DNA of 64,000 nucleotides from Syncephalis plumigaleata (Eukaryota; Zoopagomycota; Zoopagomycetes; Zoopagales; Piptocephalidaceae). Location of the stretch: positions 372,001-436,000 of the forward strand of contig JAIXMF010000004.1 in the NCBI GenBank assembly GCA_025201365.1, in the 5' to 3' direction. Shown here piece by piece: positions 1 through 10,843 of this stretch. The position numbers and the translations under genes are program-made. Every line of letters begins with the position of its first letter. Within the stretch, counting starts at the first letter, position 1. The notes beneath the pieces are model-generated. The model did not search any database and was not told the origin of the DNA. It saw nothing but the letters and a program-made list of their open reading frames with translations.

Positions 1-147
1 CATTACTGAATACTGAATTGTTATTATTATCGTGCTATGTCATTGGCATTTCTATGGTGATAATGGTGTTAACAATTGTGTTAATCTATTTATTAATGAA
101 CTGCAAACGTTAAAGGATAAATGCGCAAATTGGATGGAAAAACACTG
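1..147 (+). mobile_element. Tc1/mariner-like element, right end only (runs off the left edge)
   Basis: The segment ends in a terminal repeat at 115-147 (…GCGCAAATTGGATGG…AAAAACACTG) followed by TA at 148-149, the target dinucleotide of Tc1/mariner elements. Read inward from the end it starts CAGTGTTTTTCC, matching the CAGTG-type ends of that superfamily. Bases 1-147 are about 90% identical by eye to 61196-61337, the right end of a second copy in this window. No transposase coding is visible here, since the body lies outside the window. Family assignment rests on the end sequence and the TA flank only. Confidence 0.55.
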
Positions 148-394
148 TATTTAAAGGAAATGTGTGGAGTGCGCATTTCCACCATTCCACGCTGGGAGAT
201 ATGACGTGTTTAACCGGATCCTAATATCACCAATGTGCCAATCCTCTCCCCCTAAATATTAGCAAGTATGAAGCTTGTATCTTTCTACTAGTAATTCCTA
301 CATCATTCATTGTATAAACGTTTCTTTGTCATATAGGCACTATGCTATTGGCGATATAATTCATCTATTTGGAAAGCTTTAGATTAAACGATTA
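148..394. other. Intergenic spacer
   Basis: AT-rich sequence between the transposon end and the duplicated block. I see no ORF or RNA gene in it. Confidence 0.5.
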
Positions 395-1253
395 AAACTC
401 ATTAACATACGAACTAGTAAATTCGATTGATATTCATCTATGCCACAAACTTGCTTCTTCTTGTAAACAACGGCATAAATACTGTAACTTGAAACAGAAT
501 TAATGTCATCATGGCACGCTATTTCACTAATTGAATAGAGAAAAAGCAAATGAATTGTTGCTCATTAACTTCAATTGATTCATAAGTGATTGCATGTCAT
601 TACTCGTCTGCTAGAGAGTAATGATGCAACATCGCGTATACTTACCATTCTCCTGTAGAAATCAAGTATATATCATTGCGCGCTACCTAGTCGGTACATT
701 CTCGTGTGGACGATCGTTTCATGTCGTTACTTCTACATCTTCAGCAACATCGTGCATTCCTTAATTGTACGCCATCTAAAACAATACACGCTTTTCTAGT
801 TTTATTGCATTTGGAATGCGATGCGTTCTATCTTGCTGGATTATAGTTTTACTAGATAAAATGCTGAATGATTACCATGTCTAGACATAATGATACAGTA
901 TACACTTGCAAATGAATCGAGATGCACAATATCCTTTGTTTGCCATGCCAATGCATCTAAAAGCTGAAGAGGCTGGTGATGGCGAATACAAATAGTTACA
1001 AGTAGGAGATGTATAGAACGCATATGGATGATCGTATTTTCATGATCGCGATATGGCAATGGATGTTTTATGATTGACACTCATGGTCAACCATTACTAT
1101 TTGTACACCATTCCAGTTTATACCACGGATGTGGTATCCGTAAACAGCTATCCGCAATCAGTTCTCGGTTCAGATATGGTACACGACATGTGTTCTTTTA
1201 GCATATGCACATGTTATCATAAAACATCGATATCGTACCATCATCTCCACTAA

Positions 1254-1260
1254 TATAAAT
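1254..1260 (+). promoter_or_regulatory. TATA box of secreted-protein gene, copy 1
   Basis: TATAAAT about 225 nt upstream of the first in-frame ATG at 1485. The same box is kept in the second copy at 51905-51911 (minus), which supports it as a real promoter element. Confidence 0.5.
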
Positions 1261-1484
1261 AGATGCTTTTTGAATGCTTTGGTAGCCACTTTTCAATAAC
1301 ATCTCGTGCTTGCTTCTTTTTTCTTTTTGCCATAGTCAAGTCTCCTCATAGAACTACACGCCAAAGCCATTCCGTTTAGTATACGAATACACTGCACTAA
1401 TCGCCGATATAGATCAATACAAGTGTGGCTACAAGAATCGAGTTTATTGACGACATATCAACAAGTTACTCGACCGGAATAATC

Positions 1485-2778
1485 ATGAAATACAGCACGA
1501 CTTCATTATCTGCAATCACACTGTGTGTGTGGATGATGTTATCGCATCACACAAATGGCACGGATATGTGGGGTACGCAATCATCATTCACCAATAACAA
1601 TCCGAATCAGATACAATGGCAGGACAACCATGGAATCAACAGCCAAATACAAATATACAATTTATACCCGATAAATGGAATAGCGTAACCCCACCAATGC
1701 GTCCAAATAACAAGCAAGTACACTCTCAATCATCAAAGAAAATGATTATACATGCAACAGAAGATCCAAGAAATTGGGATTTATATGTATCATTTTCCGG
1801 AAAGTATAGATTTAAGTCGATAAGATGGTCAGGAAAATCTATTCATGCTCATTATAAAATGAAAGCGACATGGAATAGACAAAATGTTCTTGTCACATGC
1901 TACAAAGATAATAAGAAATACGAAAAAGTGAACATTCTATGATGTAAGTAGTTACAATTATACCGCCTAATGACATTAGCTCACATTGTCATTTAGCATA
2001 TCGAGGGATTAACAGATCATATATCCAAGAAGTACCTTGACAATGTTTTACTGAAACGTATTGATAACGCTCAGTCCGCAAATAAACTAGTAGGATGCTT
2101 TGTGTTCGAGCACCCTGAAGAATATATTAGTCTGAGATCGTTTTTTATGCGAGAAGCTTCATTTGCTATGGCTAAACATATACCAAACATGATAGCCCGG
2201 ATAATGAAAGGTACGTATATCAGCCGAAGCAACAGCTTAACTATTAGTGCTAATCATAACACTGTTTAGCTGTTTCATATCTTAATGGAGTAGGTGTTGC
2301 GTATAATAGTGTTGGAGTAGAGCGTAAGTCATTGCTTCTACATATGAATGGATCTAACCACTATCGTAATAGATATCCTCGTTTCTGATGACGATAAGAA
2401 TAACATAAATGGCATCAAGTTGATCAACTTTGATCGTTCAGTATCTTCAAAGAGTACGCAAAGAGTATGGCCAGGTCAGAACTTTATCAAGATCAAAGAG
2501 TGTTAAACGAGATCTATAAAACTTATCTAACCGATGTCAAGCAAACTGGTGCATTCATCGACAGTTGTTTTAATGCTTACAATAGCATACTTAACACTGA
2601 CTATGGAATCACTAATCTCGCCCTGCTCCCTCAAGTGGAACTATACTATAAGCGACTCCAAAAATTGCAGGAGATAAGCGCTCGTATGAAATCTGCCATA
2701 GCGCCCTTCATGATGTTAAACTTCATATACGGTGATGACTACGACATGATAGAAAAGCCGGCCATAAAGAATTATTAA
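1485..2778 (+). pseudogene. Secreted-protein gene, copy 1, frame apparently disturbed
   Basis: The ATG at 1485 starts a typical signal peptide (MKYSTTSLSAITLCVWMML…SHHTNG). A Pro/Asn/Gln-rich linker follows, then a domain whose segments are recognisable in both copies (DLYVSFSGKYRF, about 1785-1815). Further exons follow after introns ending near 1997, 2270 and 2375. The last exon (2467-2778) gives an alpha-helical segment ending …EKPAIKNY. I recognise no known family. Compared with the copy at 50392-51677 the reading frame is interrupted at least twice, so this copy is either a pseudogene or affected by sequence errors. A secreted, duplicated, fast-diverging gene suggests an effector-like role, but that is inference only. 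Confidence 0.6.
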
Positions 2779-2850
2779 ATAGACGGCAGGCTGTTATCAT
2801 TCACCATAATGATTACTAAACTATTGATATATTATAATAAATAGCTTCTT

Positions 2851-3229
2851 TACTACAAACCATCAACGTAAATATCAATTGTATTGATGTCAATAGAGGA
2901 CCTGATAATTGCAGTATAAAACAGCCGATTTTCTAGTTTTTGCTTATTTATTCAAGCATTCGAGTTATTTATACGAGAATGTGCTATCGCTTGATTTATT
3001 GGCACACATCATTGATTATGATAAATCAATGACAACATTTAGTAATGCAAGATGTTTGGTCTTTCGCCCCGTCCATTGAGCATATTATGCACCGCCGCTA
3101 TTCATAAGGATTAGATGATGTTTTCGATGCATTTCAAGTATTACTTACACAATGATGTTGTTAATTGGGATGTGAATAAGCTAAGTGAAAGTAAAAAGAT
3201 CATACATTAATAATCTACATCATAAGAAG
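2851..3229. other. Intergenic, nothing recognised
   Basis: AT-rich sequence between the duplicated block and SEC61 gamma. It contains no supportable ORF, RNA gene or repeat. Confidence 0.5.
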
Positions 3230-3499
3230 TTAACGAGTGCTTTTCTTATCGCTCACCTTGACGAAGAAACCAATAAAGCCCATAACGAAGAAACCCATAG
3301 AGACTGCTTGAGCCACCTTGATGTATTCTGATATAATGATAATGATAATGATAATATCACGTCAACTGGAGACATTCACACAGTAGAGCAATAGCAACGA
3401 ACCTTTTCTGTCTGGCTTGGTGCAGCGATTCAAAAGCAACTGACTCTCTTTGATGAACTGACGTGGTTCATCGAGAAATGATTCAACTTGATCTGACAT
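3230..3499 (-). CDS. SSS1: Sec61 gamma subunit (Sss1), protein translocation channel
   Basis: Tail-anchored gamma subunit of the ER Sec61 translocon. Two exons, 3403-3499 and 3230-3327, joined across a 75-nt intron, give 64 residues, the usual size. The product begins MSDQVESFLDEPRQF, continues with the family signature LLNRCTKPDRKEY, and ends in the single membrane helix AVSMGFFVMGFIGFFVKV. The Cys-Thr-Lys-Pro-Asp motif and the helix are diagnostic. The start is the first ATG and matches the family N-terminus. EMC7, another ER membrane insertion component, lies next to it on the same strand. Confidence 0.95.
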
Positions 3500-3753
3500 A
3501 GTATCGAGAAGAAGGACGTGTGTGTGTAATTCAATAAGTAGTAAAGTCAGTGAAGAAATAGCAATAACGAGTGAAGGAATAGAGAGAGAGATACGAATGA
3601 ATGCGAACAGACACGCTGCTCTATTAAAAAGGAGGAGTCAAGGGCAGGAATATGAGTTTTGTATTACGGGCCAATCAACAATTGCTACACATTCGCGTTT
3701 TCTTCCAATCAGCGTTTGATATTTATTCAATGATAAACAATTTACAACACACA

Positions 3754-4817
3754 CTATTGAGTTGGTGCAAAGAAATTGGCCAACTTTTGTGAGATATCAG
3801 GCATGCTATCGAGGCCATTCTGAATATTACTCTGGTTCTGTTGCATCTCTTCCAATGCTTCCGGATCTAGACATATCATGTTACATATGTTAGTGGAGAA
3901 GAAGATACCAAGCATCTTGCTGTTAATAATGAACGATACTTACCCATACTCTTCATCATCTTTGGCATTACCACCAGCATAATAACACTGAAGCCCATCA
4001 TAAGCATGTATGGATTGGCGAACAATCCAATAATACTGAATCCTTCACGTTTCTGTAATCATCGTCGATACAAATATATGTACATACAGTGGATTAGCTA
4101 ATGGGAAAGAATAGTCAAACTATCTAGTTACCGTAAAGAATTCTCGCTTAGCAAGTGGAGCAAGTAATAGTGGATATGGTTGCTCCAATCCTACAGTAGA
4201 CCATTCCAAGCCTGTATCTGTTCTGATAGCGGTAATATTATCCTTTCTGACTGACACTTTCAACTATTGTTGATGTATATATGTTAGTGGATCGCATGCA
4301 AGTATTTCAATTACTGCGACTATCATCAACTACAGATATATTATGACATACCTTGGGGAATTCAAGATTGGATGTCCACACTTCCAGTAAATAGTCGCCT
4401 TCGGATACTTCTCGTCTAGTCGAGATACAATCAGATCAATGTTATTCCATCGTAATACTATTTCATATTGCCTACATGATAAAGCTGCCATCCTGTCGAA
4501 CATAGCCTGCATGACTACCGTTGTCCAGTACAACCATAGTTGAAGGTGGCAAGAGTGCAAGATCTAACCGGCGTAACAACAAATTCTAGTCATACATATA
4601 GTACAAGGAAAAAAGATAGATGCCTACCAGCAATGGCACCATTACGTATGATAGTGCCTTGCACATCCATAGCAGTTACAACATGATGGACGACCAAACA
4701 TAAACACGACAGCAATAATGCTAGCAATTGTCCACCTAGACTATTACACGTAGTTAGTACAATACTGGTCCATGTATAGGCTATTATACTGTCAATACTG
4801 TCTACGTACTACTTCAT
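3754..4817 (-). CDS. EMC7: ER membrane protein complex subunit 7 (EMC7)
   Basis: Subunit of the ER membrane complex that inserts tail-anchored and multipass proteins. The start is a 5-nt first exon (ATGAA, 4813-4817). After an intron containing a TACTAAC branch site comes a signal peptide MNLGGQLLALLLSCLCLVV, then the beta-sandwich region DVQGTIIRNG…LLPPSTMVVLDNGS and EVSEGDYLLEVWTSNLEFP. The C-terminal part has NPYMLMMGFSVIMLVVMPKMM, the conserved membrane segment with the usual PKMM end, then DPEALEEMQQ and a terminal …FFAPTQ. About six exons. The order and motifs match EMC7 throughout. The very short first exon was chosen because it keeps the signal peptide in frame. Confidence 0.9.
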
Positions 4818-4961
4818 ATTGGGTAACCGTAACGTGTTAATAAACAAGGCAATAAACGAAGAATGATAATGGAAAACAAAGTGTGTACCAGAAAGTGAAA
4901 ATGCTATTCACTTGATTTTTGAATCTCTCTCGCTCTTTCTCTCTACAAACAGTACGCTATT

Positions 4962-5474
4962 ATGAAGCCGTCGCTTTCTCTTTACGCTAGCGCTGTCAAT
5001 ACATTTAAGCGCGCCCAGCGTGGTTTATTCGCTGGCAAACATATTCAATTCGGTAATAATAAGCCATTCTCCCTAAAGAAGACGCGACGGTAAGTAGATT
5101 TGCATAAATCAAAGAGGAAAAAGCACGCATCCACACACCAGTAGCTTATGCCTATCTATCGTTTTACACTGACTACTAGTATCTGGCTGCCTAATATACA
5201 AAACAAACGTCTTTACTCCGAGATCCTTGGACGTATGGTGAGATTCAAGGTAACGACAGCGGCACTACGTACAATCGATAAGAAAGGCGGACTTGACAAC
5301 TACTTGTTGCAAACGCGCGACGATAAACTTGCTAGCGAGGCGGGTGTTCGATTAAAGCGTGTACTACAAGAGAAATTGGCCTCCACTACTCGTAAAGACA
5401 CGAAGAAAGCAGCCGTAACAATGCAGAAAGCGACATCAACGACGAGTCAACTTGAAAAGGCTGAAGCCGTTTAG
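4962..5474 (+). CDS. MRPL28: Mitochondrial large-subunit ribosomal protein bL28m
   Basis: Component of the mitoribosomal large subunit. Exons 4962-5089 and 5180-5474 encode 140 residues. The first exon gives a basic, mitochondrial-type N-terminus and FKRAQRGLFAGKHIQFGN, typical of bL28 (the 'R.G.F.GK…GN' motif). The second gives WLPNIQNKRLYSEILGRMVRFKVTTAALRTIDKKGG, with the bL28 core. A Lys/Ala/Thr-rich tail follows. It is divergent from EMC7 with about 145 bp between the two starts, probably a shared promoter. Confidence 0.92.
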
Positions 5475-5629
5475 CATACTATCATTTGATCAATTTCTAT
5501 AGGATATAGAATGATGCCTATAATAACAATAATAACAATAAAAAGACAATTTCTACTTTGTATCGCGGCCTTTCCATTTCATTTCTCTCTCTATTCTATT
5601 CTACTCTACTCGATTGCATAATTCGCAAC

Positions 5630-8629
5630 ATGAACGAACGTTGGGAATTCGATACTGACACCAATGGTGACGAAGAGCTTGTTCCCACTAATGATAAACA
5701 AGCATATAAGGTAGTTGTTTGCGTATATGCTAATTATGCCGAATAGAACTGATTAACTGTATAATGACAAGACGCGTACTTTTGGTAAAGACGCTATTCT
5801 GTTCGTTATCGACGCATATTCAAGCGTGCAAGAAAGTCAGCCTAACCAGGAGAAGTCACCTCTGTTAATGGCACTACGTAGTGTATGCAGTATCATACTA
5901 GGTCAACTAAGACGTGGTAGCACCCATCCCATGGGTATTTTGTTCTTTAATACAGTAAGTATGAGGTGTAGCCACTATTCATTCGAAAATACTAGCTACA
6001 CATTAATACGACGCGTATAAACTTGATGATAATCATCATCATCAATGCTGTAGCGTACATCGAACTTTACCGACTTGAACAACATTTATTTATGGCACGG
6101 TTTGGAGTTGCTTGAAATTGAGAAAATCAAACAACTTGAACAGTTGATTCATAGTAAGGGAAATGAGCATTACTCATTAGTACAAACTACTAATGCATAT
6201 AAGTAGCACCTTCGACTATTCATTCCCATGTTCAACCACATGATATGAGCGATGCTGTACTGGGCGATATATTCACAGCTTGTTGTAGCGTATTTAATTC
6301 ATGGTAATGGACACATAACATGCTTGCATTATCAGCTACTAATGATTCATATTAGCACACAGAACCTGGCTACTAAGCAAGTCTATTTATTGACAAGTAA
6401 CAACATACTGCCTAATAATTTATCGGAACAAAAGATCAATTATATCGAGGAGGCTTTAATGGTAGAATAACGTGTACACGCATCTACCATTGACTATCGA
6501 CTAATGCTTGCTTAGAAACTATGTAATCTAGATGTACACGTTCAGCTGTTTCCCATTTCTCCACTCGATCCATGGCTTAATCCAACTACATTGTATAAGG
6601 TGGACACGTTAAAGTAACATGATTATGACTGCTTACGCTAACATCCCCATTCTTTAATGCATTAGGAGTTCTTGTTAGATCATTTAACAAATATTCTTAT
6701 GAACATAACGACATGCAAACAATGGTAGAACCATCGAACAATGATGATGATTTATTGACGAGACTAGAACGACATGTTACACGACGACGCGTCTACACAC
6801 GACTACCATTTGCACTAACAGATCATACCATTATCGGTATTAAAATGTAATGCAACAATATGTGGATATGTCTATCTATAAATACACGTACTCACTTGTG
6901 ATTCACGCATTATTAGATACAATGTAATACATAAACGACGAAAGGAAATGCCAAAATACATTTATCGCAATCATGATTCAACGTATAAGGTACAATCTAG
7001 GCCACAGTATATAATACAAGTAAGTTAAGGGAAAGAAGTAGATCATCACATATACGTATATGTAATGATGTTAATAATCACTCCTTTGTAGGATACCAAT
7101 GAACCAGTAGATAATGACAAGTTACAATACTACTATTGGTTAGGAGGGGAAAAGGTAGAGATGATCAATCGACGTGTATATTTACTATGTGTTTACACAA
7201 GTACTTATACAATTATTATACTAGATTGTATTCACTAAGGATGAATGGAAACAAATGACTGACTTTGGTGAACCAAGTAAGAAGTTTCACTTACTGTTGT
7301 ACTATTCCCTTCTAATCAATCTTTAATAATGATTGTTGATTATTCAGGTATTCGTTTACTTGGATTTAAACCACAAGATTCACTTAAACTATATCATACT
7401 ATATTACCACCCTACTTTGCTTATCCCGATGAGGAGGTAAGTAATCATTGTAGTATTATTTAATTGTAATATTAATGACTTGTTTGCTTATCTAACAGGC
7501 TTATAGTGGAAGTATTACTACATTTACTGCATTGTTAAAAACACTCTACACAAAGAAACAAGTAGCCATTGCTCGAATGATTATATGGCCAAATACAGAA
7601 CCCTACTTGGTGGCCATGCTACCACAGGTATTACTATTACTATTATTACGTTACTATAATGTCATTAATCTATTGTATCTAGCTGGAGATAACCGATCTT
7701 ATGGTCAAGTAGAGCCACCAGGTTTTCATATTATTACTTTACCATTCTTAGATGCTATACGAGAGCATCATGTTCCTCAATCCGTTAAAGGTATGTTACT
7801 TAATGAGATAAGCAATCATAAACGTTTAATTAATCCTGTCATTTCAACAGCATCAGAAGAACAAATCGACCTGATCAAAGGAATCATTAGCAAATGGCAT
7901 TTAAGAAAAGCTTTCAACCTACACAGTATAATAATTATGGTAAGATTGCACTGTACTACTGCTACTACTACTACTATCTTAACAAAGTAATTCATGTATA
8001 GTATTACAAGATCATTATAATCAATTACAAGCGGTGTTATTAAAGCAGGATGAACCAGAACTTATATCTGACACGGCAATACCTAAATTTGATATTATTC
8101 ATAAAGTACGTAGATGTACAATGTTAGTATGCATTAGTGCTTATACATTCATTAGAGAATCGGTGTACTCGCCAAAGAATTCAAGCGTCAATTGAATATG
8201 GACGATTACCTTGCAATGGAGAAGGAGAAAGAAGAGGTCAGTTTATACGATGTTCATCATAATAATAAGTAGAATGACAGCAACGATGATATAGAATGTG
8301 ACATCTCATTTCTAATCTGTTACTAATCGTAAATACACTTCCATGATCGATACAGGTAGCAAGTGCACGCAAGAATGCAATCGATCGTAGTCATATCATA
8401 CAATTGGCACATAACAAACAGGTAAGCTATTCTATTATTATGAAAACAGCAACTAATGAATAATGTCAATGTAGCTTGATAGAGTAAGTCAATATACGAT
8501 ACAAATAAGCAATTCAACTATAACTGATGATATACAACAACAACAACCAACAACAACAACTAGTTAACACGCGATCAATTAAGGGCCTTCCTCTACAGTG
8601 TTGGTGCACATCCATCGCGATCCTTTTAA
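5630..8629 (+). CDS. YKU70: Ku70, DNA double-strand-break end-binding protein
   Basis: Subunit of the Ku heterodimer that binds broken DNA ends in non-homologous end joining and at telomeres. More than a dozen exons are separated by 50-80-nt introns. The N-terminal vWA-like domain shows TFGKDAILFVIDAYSSV… and RRGSTHPMGILFFNT. The Ku core includes GIRLLGFKPQDSLKLYHTI, PPYFAYPDEE and KKQVAIARMIIWPNTEPYLVAMLPQ, then PPGFHIITLPFLDAIRE. The C-terminus ends LTRDQLRAFLYSVGAHPSRSF, a short SAP-like helix pair. The ATG at 5630 is preferred over an upstream in-frame non-ATG codon. Confidence 0.88.
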
Positions 8630-8697
8630 AGAAAGATCTTGTAATATTGGTTATGCAAAAGTTGAATATAAATTGGTAGTATAGTCGACACTAATGA

Positions 8698-10054
8698 CTA
8701 ATAAGGTCTACCATACTTTGATCGATGATGACGATGACGTGATCTTCTATCATCATCTCGATCATCATCGTATTCATTATCATTATTATGTCGTCGAATA
8801 CTAGATCGATAGGTTGTATTATTGTAATGTCGTTTTACGTGTCGATCTCTACTTAATTCCGGATGATATTGCGTATGATATGGGACATTCTCCTCTTTCA
8901 CCACTGGTGTATGATGTCCTAATAGATCATTGACTCGTTTCTGTTCCCGTTGTTCTCGTTCAAGACGTTCACGTCGTAATTCATCAATACTACGCTTATC
9001 CGATGTGGATGTCGCTTTCTAATAGTAATAATTAACATTTCAACTACTAGTAATAATCGTTTATGTTATCTACCTGTGGTAATACTGATGTGGAGTATGT
9101 TCATCATTTATACTAGCGTATACTTTCTGGATTGCTCTTTTCTAGACTGATGACGTCGAATACTAGTCATGGGATCTTCTAATGTGATAGATGGTGCAAT
9201 GAGGGCCTGTCAATGAGCATCATTATTAGTTATTAGCTATTCATAGTAAATACTGATACACTATCTTACCTTCTAGAACGTGACTTTCTACCATCATCTA
9301 CACTATTTCTAGTAATGATTTAGTTGACGACGAATGTTGACGATGTAAATACCATGGTTCACGTCCTAATAGTAATTGCAATAGTAATAATCTATAAGTA
9401 ATGAATATGACATCATTCTATCTGTTCACCTTTAACCAATTGACCAAAGCAATCATTTTGCGATACCGTCTTGTTAGATGTCGCCATTGTTGAGTCAGTA
9501 TCTTTTCGTTTCACTTTACTTTTAGCGCTTTCTTCTTCTTCTTTAAACAGATTAATGTGCTCATTTGATGTATACACCGACTTGGTAACACTTTTACTAC
9601 TAGTCTCTACGCTATTTGCCATTCCATTTGATCATTCGTCATTGATAATGGTGATAATGATGATGATGATTTCATAGATGTCACCTCTAGCGTATCATGG
9701 GATATGTCAAGTGTACTATTATCATGGATTACTGTTGCATTTGCCGCTGCCGTTGCTGTTCCATACCGTCTAGCTGCTTTTGCCCTAAGTAAAGCCATTC
9801 TACTCTCTCGTTCCTGGTATAATATTACTGGTTAGATGGCCAATTAGCTAGTAGACTATCTAGTCTATATTTACCGCAATCTGTACTCGTTCATTCTTTT
9901 TTTCTTCTTCTGCTTCTGCTGCCTCTTCATCTTTTCGTACTCGTTCACGGTTCTTGGCATTGTAGACGTGCCAACTACACAAACAACCTTATTATTAGAT
10001 AATATTGCAATAGTATGTTTTTTATCTCTACCTTTTATGATGAAGGATATTCAT
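8698..10054 (-). CDS. LENG1: LENG1-like / CIR-N domain protein
   Basis: Putative nuclear, spliceosome-associated protein of the leukocyte-receptor-cluster-member-1 type. It starts MNILHHK, and after the first intron continues SWHVYNAKNRERVRKDEEEAAEAEEEKKNE, the N-terminal CIR domain. RESRMALLRAKAARRYG follows. The middle is Ser/Thr/Lys-rich, and the C-terminus carries Arg/Glu-rich helical sequence (IDELRRERLEREQREQKRV, NDLLGHH) and an RSRHRHHRSKYGRPY end. The short first exon is supported by the family N-terminus MNILxxKSWHV. The molecular role is inferred from the family. Confidence 0.85.
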
Positions 10055-10609
10055 ATTGGAAAGTATAAAAATGTAATACAAGGTTTCTTTAATTGATTAC
10101 CAATGTTAACCTTTAACTTTTACTTTTATTAATAAATAATCTTGCACATTTGTTAACACCATTACCTCTCTCCCTCTTTCTCTTCCTCTTTCACATTTGA
10201 CTACGTCCTCCGTAATCACTTGTATATGTATCGAATAGTGTTTTCACCAATCCCACTGACCGCTGTTGTCATCACTCGCTTCCATGCTGTTGTGTCGTTT
10301 AAGCATTAAAGTATAGAAACGTAGACGTTGTCTTTGTTCCTAGCATTACAGCAACACTAGACATAGTTATGACATGTTGTAATCCAAGTGTAATGACAAT
10401 ATGTAGGAAGCATAGTTCTAAGGATACTGACATATGTGATGAAATAGCACTCGTGTAATCAATATTCAATGACCTCACTCGATATAAAATGCTCATTCAT
10501 GGCACACGATAATAATAAGCATAGCTGGAGTAGAAGAAAGAATCGAACGATGAATAGAGTAGAAGAATGCCCTATAGCATTACATATTTATTCAATAAAT
10601 GAACCAGCC
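10055..10609. other. Spacer between LENG1-like gene and microexon gene
   Basis: Promoter side of the LENG1-like gene and 3' side of the microexon gene. Small ORFs on both strands here have no recognisable features. The polyadenylation end of the microexon gene probably lies in or near this stretch, but I cannot place it. Confidence 0.4.
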
Positions 10610-10788
10610 ATTATTGATATTTATGTAATAGGACCATGGATGAATAGACGGAAGGGACTTGTAGATATACTTGTTGTTGTTGTACCAAGGAATAATGACT
10701 TGAATACATGGACACAAAAGGGTCTTGCACCAATACATTCTTGGCTTGAATACCTATAATATCTACTTGATGATGTCCTTGTCTTGCT
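10610..10788 (-). other. Terminal exon of the microexon gene (3' UTR, or coding in an alternative frame)
   Basis: It follows an ordinary 52-nt intron (10789-10840) with acceptor GGTTACAG. In the favoured frame the stop already lies upstream in the TTC-TAA-GCA exon, so this exon is 3' UTR. If the 5-nt microexon and exon 1 are read from the ATG without any adjustment, another frame stays open through all the microexons and through this exon to a TAA near 10612-10614. That would give a roughly 120-residue product with a Gln-rich tail. Which reading is real needs transcript or peptide data. Confidence 0.4.
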
Positions 10789-10843
10789 CTGTAACCATAA
10801 TGGATTAGTATGAGTATGATTATTGTGGATTATTACTTACTGC

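Larger units (their letters stand above)
395..2850 (+). repeat. Duplicated block, copy 1 (inverted relative to 50308-52797)
   Basis: About 2.45 kb that matches 50308-52797 in reverse orientation. Homology begins near the shared sequence around 'aaactcattaacatacgaacta' on this copy and fades after 'ctataaatagcttc'-type sequence about 70 bp past the gene. It includes more than 1 kb upstream of the gene, its TATA box, all exons and introns, and the 3' flank. Divergence is moderate (many substitutions and small indels), so this is not a very recent copy. No terminal inverted repeats or target duplication are visible at the block edges, so segmental duplication is more likely than transposition. 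Confidence 0.85.

Noticed and set aside
395-2850. The inverted duplicated block as a transposable element
   Set aside because: No terminal repeats, target duplications or transposition-related coding were seen at either copy, and the shared region has ragged ends.
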